DNA of 9,032 bases from Oscillospiraceae bacterium. Lineage in GTDB: Bacteria > Bacillota > Clostridia > Oscillospirales > CAG-272. Where the stretch lies: positions 1 to 9,032 of the forward strand of contig SVTU01000053.1 of NCBI GenBank assembly GCA_015063655.1. Reading direction: 5' to 3'. Shown here piece by piece: positions 1 to 5,670 of this stretch. A model generated the notes under the pieces. The model did no database searches. It was given only the letters and a program-made list of their open reading frames with translations, and was not told the DNA's origin. Numbering within the stretch: the first letter of the stretch is position 1; each line of letters opens with the position of its first letter. A program made the position numbers and the translations under genes.

Positions 1-479
1 CGGCCGTGCGTGGCAAGATACAGTGCCTTTTCCAGACAATAGCGGATGCGCTTGGGGTCCTCTACCATTTCCGAGTACTTGGTCATGCAGTCGATGGACT
101 TGGTAATATCAAATTCCTGGTCGCCGCCTGCACGAATGCCAAGACCCATGCCACGGGCGGTGGTGTCGTAGCGCACCTGCCCCGAAATGACGAGCATCGG
201 AATAGAATCCAGCCAACCGCCCACAACACCCGTGATGGCGTTGGTGCCGCCGGGGCCTGTGGTGACGCAGAGAGCGGCGATCTTATTATGGATACGGGCA
301 TAGGCCTCGGCCGCAATGGCGCAGGCCTGCTCGTGGTGATTGTACAGGCAGTGAAGGCCTTCCTTATGGCCGAGGGCGTCGTTGAGGTGCATAGCACCGC
401 CGCCCGTTACGGTAAAGCAGTCGGTAATGCCGTTATCAACCAGAAAGTTGGCAACGTAATCGGCAAGACGGATCTTCAT
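1..479 (-). CDS. TPP-dependent acetolactate synthase-like enzyme, YerE-like (5' part only)
   Basis: Only the first 159 codons are present; the gene runs off the left edge. The N-terminus is the pyrimidine-binding domain of the acetolactate synthase/pyruvate decarboxylase family of thiamine-diphosphate enzymes. It shows VTGGGAMHLND (about residues 24-34), then HHEQACAIAAEAYAR with the expected catalytic Glu50 that activates the cofactor, then the TTGPGGTNAITGV glycine-rich segment (about 73-85). The ATG at 477-479 is preceded by AAAGGAG (488-494) at 8 nt. It starts 18 nt after the RfbH-like gene and is surely co-transcribed with it. Biosynthetic acetolactate synthase is possible from the fold alone. 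Next to an RfbH homologue, however, a YerE-type role is more likely: transfer of a two-carbon acetyl unit from pyruvate to a CDP-4-keto-3,6-dideoxyhexose to give a branched sugar. The family is seen in the sequence; the substrate is inferred from context. The FAD- and TPP-diphosphate-binding domains lie outside the window. Confidence 0.85.
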   Translation of the reverse strand, partial: MKIRLADYVANFLVDNGITDCFTVTGGGAMHLNDALGHKEGLHCLYNHHEQACAIAAEAYARIHNKIAALCVTTGPGGTNAITGVVGGWLDSIPMLVISGQVRYDTTARGMGLGIRAGGDQEFDITKSIDCMTKYSEMVEDPKRIRYCLEKALYLATHG

Positions 480-497
480 AGATCGTTCTCCTTTATC

Positions 498-1835
498 TTA
501 TTGATTGACAGCATCGATAATGGTCTTGGCCATATAATCGATCATCTCATCGTTCATTCCGGGGTATACGCCTACCCAGAAGGTGTCGGACATGATGCGG
601 TCGGTGTTGGCAAGGTCGCCCACAACACGGTAGCCCTCACCCGATTTTCTCATCTCGTCAAAGCAGGGGTGCTTGGTGAGGTTGCCTGCAAACAGCATTC
701 TGGTCTGTACGTTGTGAGCCTCGATATAGGGAACGACCTTCTCTCTGTCCACGCCCTCGCGGCAGGTGATCAGGAAGCCGAACCAAGAGGGATTGGAGTT
801 CGGGCATGCCTCGGGCAGGATGAGCTTATCGGCAACGGGGGCAAGAGCCGCCTTCAGGCGGGCAAAGTTGTGGCGGCGACGCTCCACAAAGGAGGGGAAC
901 TTCTTGAGCTGAGCACAGCCCACGGCCGCCTGCATGTCGGTTACCTTGAGGTTATAGCCGAAGTGAGAGTACACGTACTTGTGGTCGTAGCCCAAGGGAA
1001 GCTCGCCGTACTGTCTGTCAAAGCGGTGGCGGCAGAAGTTGTCCACACCGGGAGGGCATACGCAGTCACGGCCCCAGTCACGCATGGAGCGAACGATCTT
1101 GCCGAGCAGGGGATTGTTGGTGTATACGGCACCGCCCTCGCCCATGGTCATGTGGTGAGGCGGATAGAAGCTACTGGTTCCGATATCGCCTACCGTACCC
1201 GTCTTGCGCACCTCGCCGTTGTAGGTGTACTCAGAGCCGAGGGCATCGCAGTTGTCCTCAACCAGCCACAGGTCATATTTGTCGCAGAAGGCCTTGACAG
1301 CCGTCAGATCAAAGGGGTTGCCGAGGGTGTGTGCGATCATCACGGCCTTGGTCTTGGGAGAAAGAGCGGCCTCAAGCTTTGTGACGTCGATGTTATACTG
1401 AGGAATGGTGATGTCCACGAACACGGGAACGGCACCGTACTGGATAGCGGGTGTAACGGTGGTGGGGAAGCCTGCGGCTACGGTGATGATCTCGTCGCCA
1501 CGGCGGATTGCGCCCTCACCGAGCAGAGGAGAGGTCAAGGCCATAAAGGCAAGCAGGTTGGCAGAGGAGCCCGAGTTGACAAGGCTGCAATACTTAACGC
1601 CGAGGTACTCGGAAAAGCCCTTCTCAAACTCCTCGGTATAGCGGCCCGAGGTCAGCCAGAATTCCAGAGAGCTGTCAACGAGGTTGCACATCTCGTCGGC
1701 ATCGTATACACGGGAGGCGTACGAAATGCGGTCGCCCTCCTTGTAGGCAGGCTTTGTATGGAATGCTTCGCAATATTCGCGCACCTGCGCTAAGATCTGT
1801 TCGCGCGCTTCGCGCTCGTTCTTGGGAATGCTCAT
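498..1835 (-). CDS. rfbH: CDP-4-keto-6-deoxy-D-glucose-3-dehydratase (RfbH/DdhC/AscC, E1)
   Basis: A 445-residue DegT/DnrJ/EryC1-fold protein, about the usual length for RfbH. Members use pyridoxamine phosphate and an iron-sulfur cluster to remove the C3 hydroxyl of CDP-4-keto-6-deoxyglucose, the first committed step to 3,6-dideoxyhexoses (paratose, abequose, ascarylose, yersiniose). Diagnostic features: SFYPPHHMTMGEGG at residues 222-235 places His227 where PLP aminotransferases carry the Schiff-base Lys. Cysteines 196, 258, 260 and 268 match the E1 iron-sulfur pattern, with C-X-C-X7-C intact. Asp194 in LVEDNCDALG is the expected pyridine-binding acid. ATG 1833-1835 is chosen because GAAAGGA (1844-1850) sits 8 nt upstream; the open frame extends further upstream, but those codons lie in the leader hairpins. 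It is the first gene of its operon, with the TPP enzyme 18 nt downstream. The partner reductase (E3) and the CDP-glucose synthesis genes are not in the window. Family assignment is firm; the exact CDP-sugar is inferred. Confidence 0.93.
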   Translation of the reverse strand: MSIPKNEREAREQILAQVREYCEAFHTKPAYKEGDRISYASRVYDADEMCNLVDSSLEFWLTSGRYTEEFEKGFSEYLGVKYCSLVNSGSSANLLAFMALTSPLLGEGAIRRGDEIITVAAGFPTTVTPAIQYGAVPVFVDITIPQYNIDVTKLEAALSPKTKAVMIAHTLGNPFDLTAVKAFCDKYDLWLVEDNCDALGSEYTYNGEVRKTGTVGDIGTSSFYPPHHMTMGEGGAVYTNNPLLGKIVRSMRDWGRDCVCPPGVDNFCRHRFDRQYGELPLGYDHKYVYSHFGYNLKVTDMQAAVGCAQLKKFPSFVERRRHNFARLKAALAPVADKLILPEACPNSNPSWFGFLITCREGVDREKVVPYIEAHNVQTRMLFAGNLTKHPCFDEMRKSGEGYRVVGDLANTDRIMSDTFWVGVYPGMNDEMIDYMAKTIIDAVNQ

Positions 1836-1852
1836 AATTTTCGTCCTTTCCG

Positions 1853-1869
1853 CCATAGCGTGTCTATGG
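1853..1869 (-). promoter_or_regulatory. Small hairpin just before the rfbH ribosome binding site
   Basis: CCATAG and CTATGG form a perfect 6-bp stem with a 5-nt loop. It ends 2 nt before the GAAAGGA ribosome binding site of the rfbH-like gene. In the transcript it could limit ribosome access or act as a 5' stabilising element. No ligand-binding RNA fold is recognised. An in-frame ATG at 1854-1856 lies in one arm of this stem and has no Shine-Dalgarno sequence of its own, which argues against it as the start. Confidence 0.4.
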
Positions 1870-1894
1870 TCCTTGCGTATTTTTTCCTCACATG

Positions 1895-1928
1895 AAAAAA
1901 TCCCACAGCGGACAGAGAGATCGTGGGA
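1895..1928 (-). terminator. Terminator-like hairpin in the rfbH leader (possible attenuator)
   Basis: Read on the minus strand, the transcript forms UCCCAC (1923-1928), a 16-nt loop, then GUGGGA (1901-1906) followed directly by six U (1895-1900). That is the layout of a weak intrinsic terminator. It lies between the mapped promoter (1964-1992) and the first gene, so it would cut transcription before the operon. Downstream, an A-rich run (1880-1885) can pair with the same U-run, and UGAGGA (1885-1890) can pair with UCCUCA (1931-1936), so alternative folds exist. The stem is only 6 bp, so efficiency is uncertain. Confidence 0.45.
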
Positions 1929-1963
1929 AATGAGGAGACGGCACAATAACCGATACTACGTAC

Positions 1964-1992
1964 ATCATACCATACAATCTAATAAAAGTCAA
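1964..1992 (-). promoter_or_regulatory. Sigma-A promoter of the rfbH operon
   Basis: On the minus strand, TTGACT (1987-1992) is followed by a 17-nt spacer and TATGAT (1964-1969), each one base from consensus. Transcription should start near 1957, giving a leader of about 120 nt before the rfbH-like ATG. AT-rich DNA upstream (1994-2013) could act as an UP element. Confidence 0.75.
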
Positions 1993-1993
1993 T

Positions 1994-2013
1994 ACTTTAT
2001 ATATAAATAAAGT
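1994..2013. repeat. AT-rich inverted repeat between divergent promoters
   Basis: ACTTTAT (1994-2000) and ATAAAGT (2007-2013) form a 7-bp inverted repeat around a 6-nt AT centre. It sits directly upstream of the rfbH -35 box and about 40 bp upstream of the other gene's -35 box. AAAGTC also occurs twice as a direct repeat (1985-1990 and 2009-2014). It could be a regulator site or an UP element; nothing in the window identifies a binding protein. Confidence 0.3.
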
Positions 2014-2053
2014 CGAAAACGGCTGTGCCTGGCGGTCTTGTCTGTGTTTTGAC

Positions 2054-2082
2054 TTGACAAAGCGGCGTGTACATTATATAAT
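2054..2082 (+). promoter_or_regulatory. Perfect-consensus sigma-A promoter of the surface protein gene
   Basis: TTGACA (2054-2059), a 17-nt spacer and TATAAT (2077-2082) match the vegetative consensus exactly. Transcription should start near 2089, leaving a leader of about 58 nt. The open frame begins at the -35 box itself, so the true start codon must be the later ATG at 2147. An exact consensus suggests high basal expression unless repressed. Confidence 0.88.
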
Positions 2083-2146
2083 GGTAGTATATGTAGGACA
2101 AGGTGTTTTACGCATGCGACTGCGAAGACACAGAGAGGAGAATGCT

Positions 2147-5100
2147 ATGAAGCGCACAACGATCAGCACGCTCGCGCTTTTTTTCATATTTGTTTTTCTT
2201 GCCGTTCCCCTGGCCACGCTCCACACGGAGGCGGCGACGGCCGCAAGCGTCTCGTGGGAGTATTACGATCCCCGTTTCGGTATTGGTGAGGAGCTGTTAC
2301 CCTCTGAGCTTGTGCGGCAGCTTACGGGTGAGGATATCTCCGAGGCGGAGGCCTCCTATCTTGACCGCATGCACCGCTCCTTCTACGTACCGGACAAGGG
2401 CATCAGCAATGCGTGTCTATCTCTTGCGTGGGAGGGTGACGTTCTTTTGGTACGGGCCTCGGATTACGGCTATACGGCACAAAACGGTACAAAGGTGGTA
2501 TGGTCGCCCGTGTCGGTGCCCTTCGGCGAGGACAGCGTGCCGATGACCGAAACGCCGAGCGGGGCTGAGGTGAGACTGCCAAGAGATGTCCTTTCAGACA
2601 GCGAGCACGTTACGGTGCAGTATATCTGCCGCATCACGCTGGCCGCAGAGGACGTCAACGCCCTTTTGTCGCTGGCCTACAACGATGCCACGGCCGCCAT
2701 GCGGGACAATGAGGCGTATCTTGACGCCATGCGGGATTACTACGAGGCGTATGAGGCATATATGGCGTATCTTGAGGCCATGACGGCGTATGAGAGCGAC
2801 GTGGCCGCATACGAGACGTATCAGGAAAGCCTTGCCGCCTATGAGGTGGAGAAGAAGGAATATGCGGCGTATCTGACCGCCAAGGCCGCCTACGATACAA
2901 AGCAAAAGGAATACGAGGAGTACCTTGAGGCCTGCCGTCAATACGACATCGACAAGGAGAATTACGATAAGGCGTACGAGCAAAACGGGGCGGCGGCTCA
3001 GGCATACCGAGAATACTTGGTGAAGATCAACTCCATCAAGGCACAGATGTATGCCATTGAGAATATATACAAAAAGCCTGCCTTGGATGGCTCGGGCACG
3101 CTGTTCAAGGCCCTGCAGAACAAGGAAATGGTGGCCCTGTTTGAGGAATACCGTGACCTTTTGTCAAGAACCTACGGCATAGACCCGGGGCTGATCGATC
3201 AGATGAACGATTCGGCCGACGAGCTGAACGTATATCTGCAGGAGTATGCCGAGATACGGGAGATATCGGACGAGGCGGCCTTTGCCTATTATGCCGAGCA
3301 TTACGAGCGTATTACGGAGCTGTTTAACACGCTGTATGACCGCATGATGAGCATCATGACCCCCGTGATCTTCAAGCACATATGCGCCCTTGTAGAGGTG
3401 AAATACGATAAGGAAATGGCATCCTATAAGAAGTGGCGCATCAAGAACGTGTTAGCGCAGATCTATCTTGCCGCCCGATGCCTTGACGACACGAAGCGAG
3501 CAGAGGGCACGTGGGCGTTCTTCTCGGATGACGGACGTGCCTATACCTATCATTTTTCCGATCTGATGGACGGCAATCTGATCATCAGCGATACCAATAA
3601 CGCCTCAGTGGAGGGCGTGACGTGGCCCACCCCCGTGGATAAGGTGGTGCTTCCCGATATACCGCAAAGACCTACCGAGGTGGCAAAGCCCTTGGCACCG
3701 ACACCGATGGAAGAACCTATCCCGCCCACCCCCGTGCCCACCCCCGTGCGCCCCGATGAGGTGCTTCGCCCCGAGCCTCCCGCCGTGAGCGGCGAGAATG
3801 CTCTCTATACGGCAGGGATCGTGGGTGCGCTTGCCAGCGGCACGCTCACAGAGCGGCCCGAGCGCACTGAGGACGCAGTGCTTTCCTTTACGGCAACGGT
3901 GCAAAAGCGCATTACCGAGAACGGCGAAGCCTTGCTCACAGTGTACGGCGGAGATCGGCGCACCGTGCTTTCCGAGGCTGAGTGGCAGGGAGAGGCACTC
4001 TCCTCTCTGCTGCCTTCAGAGCCTCCCACCAGAGAGGCGGACGATCGCTATACCTATACCTTCCTTTCCTGGTCGCTCTCACCCTATGAGAGAGTGCCAC
4101 TCGAACAGGCAACAGCAGGCGGTGACATTTGCGTCTACGCCCTCTATACCGCCACACCGAGAAGCTACACCGTTACGTGGGTCACCCCTGCCGGCACGGT
4201 GAGCGCTCCCTTTTCCTACGGTCAGACCCCCGTGTTTTCGGGCAACACGGCAAAGCCTGCCACCCATGACACCGTGTATGATTTTTGCGGCTGGGATCCC
4301 CCCGTTGCACCCGTCAGAGGCGACGTGATCTACGAGGCGCAGTACACCGAGAGCGTGCGCCTGTATACCGTGACGTGGCAATGGCGAGGCGGCGAGGCGG
4401 CTCACACCTACGAATACGGGGCAACACCGAGCGCCCCGTACGTGACACCCGAGGAGCGTGACGGCACCGAGCTTTACCGCTTTATCGGTTGGTCGGAGCA
4501 GGTGGGGGAGGTCAGGTCTAACGTCACCTACATAGCACAGTATCAAAGGACTGTGCTGGCGAGTGCCGAGCGTGGGGTAACGCTTTCACTGTACGGAAAC
4601 GGCTACGTGCTAAGCTCGGCTTCACCGAAGGCGGAGCTTGCGGGCCTTGTACAGCTTGCCGCCGCCGAGGGACGCCGATTGACGCTGACGTTGGACGGCA
4701 TTACGCTCACGGCGGAGAAGGAGACGGTGGCTGCCCTTGCCGAGGCAGGTCTTAAGACGCTGGAGCTGGACACCACACGCCGAGAGGACGTGCTGACGGC
4801 TCTTGTGCTGACACTGCTTGACGCCGACGGGCGTGCGGTGAGTGCAGACGGCGTGCGGATACGTCTTGTCGGGGCCGATGCCGCCGGCGAAGGACTTGCC
4901 CTGTATGCGGTGAGGGAAAACGGCGTGCGCCGACTTGTTCCGTTCACGGCCGATGAATCGGGCCTTGTTTTCGCTGTGACTGACCTCAATCGCTTTGAGC
5001 TGACACGTCGGTATGCGGTGACGCTCAAGACCGACAAAAACGGCAACGCCGTGCTGTCACACACCACGGCGATGGCGGGGGAGACCTTGTCCTTCTTGGT

Positions 5101-5605
5101 GTATCCCGCAGACGGCTACCGCCTGGCGAGTGCCGTGATGGTTCGTGCGGACACGGGAGAGGAGATTACTCTTGGAGACGCCAAATCGTTTGAGATGCCC
5201 GCATGTCCTATCACGCTCCGCTTTGCCTTTGAGGAGATTATGTATACGGTTCGGTTTGTGGTGGACGGCAAGGAGATCGCCGCCGTGCCGTACCGCATGG
5301 GCGATACGGTCACGCCCCCCGAGGTCGAGCTGAGCTTTGAGCGAGACGGCTTTATCTACACCTTTATGTCATGGTCGCCGATGCTGGGACTTGTGACGGG
5401 AGACGTGACGTATACCGCCATGTATCACACCATCAAGCCCGAGTATACGGCGGGCATCGGAGAGGCCGATGCCATGGCCACGGTGGCAAAGGATTTTGCT
5501 TTGCCGATGGTGTGCGTTGTTCTGTTCATTGTGATGATCGTTCTTGCTCTCGTGCTTGTGGGCAAAAAACGCAAGCAGCGCAAGGCAAAAAGAAAACTGA
5601 AGTAA
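2147..5605 (+). CDS. Secreted, membrane-anchored mosaic protein with Tyr-rich 17-residue repeats and InlB-like repeats
   Basis: 1152 residues. The ATG is set by AGAGAGGAG (2132-2140), 6 nt upstream, and by the promoter. Domains: signal peptide about 1-30 (hydrophobic LALFFIFVFLAVPLA, then likely cleavage near TEAATA); an unrecognised domain about 34-170; five exact 17-residue Tyr/Ala/Glu-rich repeats (191-275) and a decayed sixth, predicted helical; a further helical stretch about 293-450; a Pro-rich linker (about 492-546, with PTPVPTPVRP); InlB B-repeat/Flg_new-like units at about 582-668, 673-734, 739-800 and 1033-1094, with the typical YTVTW...GW...VTYIAQY pattern; an unrecognised domain about 808-950; a divergent InlB-like unit about 956-1028. 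A transmembrane helix (about 1119-1139) and a KKRKQRKAKRK tail follow. No LPXTG sortase motif is seen, so it is likely anchored as a type I membrane protein. It is transcribed alone, divergent from the rfbH operon. A surface or adhesion role is inferred; the exact function is unknown. Confidence 0.88.
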   Translation: MKRTTISTLALFFIFVFLAVPLATLHTEAATAASVSWEYYDPRFGIGEELLPSELVRQLTGEDISEAEASYLDRMHRSFYVPDKGISNACLSLAWEGDVLLVRASDYGYTAQNGTKVVWSPVSVPFGEDSVPMTETPSGAEVRLPRDVLSDSEHVTVQYICRITLAAEDVNALLSLAYNDATAAMRDNEAYLDAMRDYYEAYEAYMAYLEAMTAYESDVAAYETYQESLAAYEVEKKEYAAYLTAKAAYDTKQKEYEEYLEACRQYDIDKENYDKAYEQNGAAAQAYREYLVKINSIKAQMYAIENIYKKPALDGSGTLFKALQNKEMVALFEEYRDLLSRTYGIDPGLIDQMNDSADELNVYLQEYAEIREISDEAAFAYYAEHYERITELFNTLYDRMMSIMTPVIFKHICALVEVKYDKEMASYKKWRIKNVLAQIYLAARCLDDTKRAEGTWAFFSDDGRAYTYHFSDLMDGNLIISDTNNASVEGVTWPTPVDKVVLPDIPQRPTEVAKPLAPTPMEEPIPPTPVPTPVRPDEVLRPEPPAVSGENALYTAGIVGALASGTLTERPERTEDAVLSFTATVQKRITENGEALLTVYGGDRRTVLSEAEWQGEALSSLLPSEPPTREADDRYTYTFLSWSLSPYERVPLEQATAGGDICVYALYTATPRSYTVTWVTPAGTVSAPFSYGQTPVFSGNTAKPATHDTVYDFCGWDPPVAPVRGDVIYEAQYTESVRLYTVTWQWRGGEAAHTYEYGATPSAPYVTPEERDGTELYRFIGWSEQVGEVRSNVTYIAQYQRTVLASAERGVTLSLYGNGYVLSSASPKAELAGLVQLAAAEGRRLTLTLDGITLTAEKETVAALAEAGLKTLELDTTRREDVLTALVLTLLDADGRAVSADGVRIRLVGADAAGEGLALYAVRENGVRRLVPFTADESGLVFAVTDLNRFELTRRYAVTLKTDKNGNAVLSHTTAMAGETLSFLVYPADGYRLASAVMVRADTGEEITLGDAKSFEMPACPITLRFAFEEIMYTVRFVVDGKEIAAVPYRMGDTVTPPEVELSFERDGFIYTFMSWSPMLGLVTGDVTYTAMYHTIKPEYTAGIGEADAMATVAKDFALPMVCVVLFIVMIVLALVLVGKKRKQRKAKRKLK
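2717..2971 (+). repeat. Five tandem 51-bp repeats encoding a Tyr-rich 17-residue unit
   Basis: The five units begin at residues 191, 208, 225, 242 and 259 of the surface protein. In each, Tyr falls at positions 1, 8 and 15; position 2 is usually Leu, and positions 4-7 are Ala-rich. Unit 2 reads YLEAMTAYESDVAAYET and unit 4 YLTAKAAYDTKQKEYEE. A sixth, decayed unit (residues 276-292) keeps only the position-15 Tyr (Tyr290). The DNA units have diverged, most clearly in their second half, so the period is better kept in protein than in DNA. Two heptads plus three residues suggest a coiled coil with a regular three-residue phase shift. Confidence 0.85.
3890..4546 (+). repeat. Tandem InlB-type (Listeria-Bacteroides) beta-repeats
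   Basis: Three successive units of about 60-85 residues within the surface protein. The second and third are clear: each opens with YTVTW, has a YG-x-TP turn (YGQTP, YGATP), then a CGW or IGW motif and closes with VIYEAQY or VTYIAQY. The first is more diverged (FLSWS then VYALYTA). A related unit closes the ectodomain (about 5123-5428, FMSWS then VTYTAMY). Such repeats act as stalks or spacers in Firmicute surface proteins. Confidence 0.75.
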
Positions 5606-5612
5606 CGTAAAG

Positions 5613-5652
5613 GAGGCTGTTTCAAATGCTTTAACGCATTTGAAACAGCCTC
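5613..5652. terminator. 17-bp perfect hairpin between convergent genes (bidirectional terminator)
   Basis: The arms 5613-5629 and 5636-5652 are exact reverse complements (arm GAGGCTGTTTCAAATGC) around a 6-nt loop. It sits 8 nt after the surface protein's stop and 18 nt beyond the GH2 stop, so it can serve both genes. The trailing T-runs are poor on both sides (TATTGTTA on one, CTTTACG on the other). Termination may therefore rely on stem strength, or the hairpin may protect mRNA 3' ends. Confidence 0.8.
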
Positions 5653-5670
5653 TATTGTTAGGTAGCCCCG

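Noticed and set aside
6..1793. Long open frame on the plus strand (595 codons)
   Set aside because: It lies antisense to two clear enzyme genes with conserved motifs, has no ribosome binding site and encodes a protein with no recognisable family pattern. It is a shadow of codon bias in the real genes.
1836..1946. N-terminal extension of the RfbH-like protein to a TTG at 1944-1946
   Set aside because: The extension runs through the leader hairpins and lacks a Shine-Dalgarno sequence. The ATG at 1835 has a well-spaced one and matches the usual start of the family.
2054..2146. N-terminal extension of the surface protein to 2054
   Set aside because: Those bases are the promoter and untranslated leader. 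The signal peptide begins properly at the ATG at 2147.
2717..2971. CRISPR or tandem-repeat array in the regular 51-bp pattern
   Set aside because: The period is in frame, diverged at DNA level and continuous with no spacers. It reflects a protein repeat.
5500..5605. Sortase (LPXTG-type) wall anchor at the C-terminus of the surface protein
   Set aside because: A hydrophobic helix and basic tail are present, but no LPXTG-like motif precedes them, and the tail is longer and more basic than usual.
5608..5616. AAAGGAGG as a ribosome binding site for a further plus-strand gene
   Set aside because: It forms part of the hairpin base, and the only nearby ATG (5627) is inside the stem and leads quickly to a stop (ATGCTTTAA).
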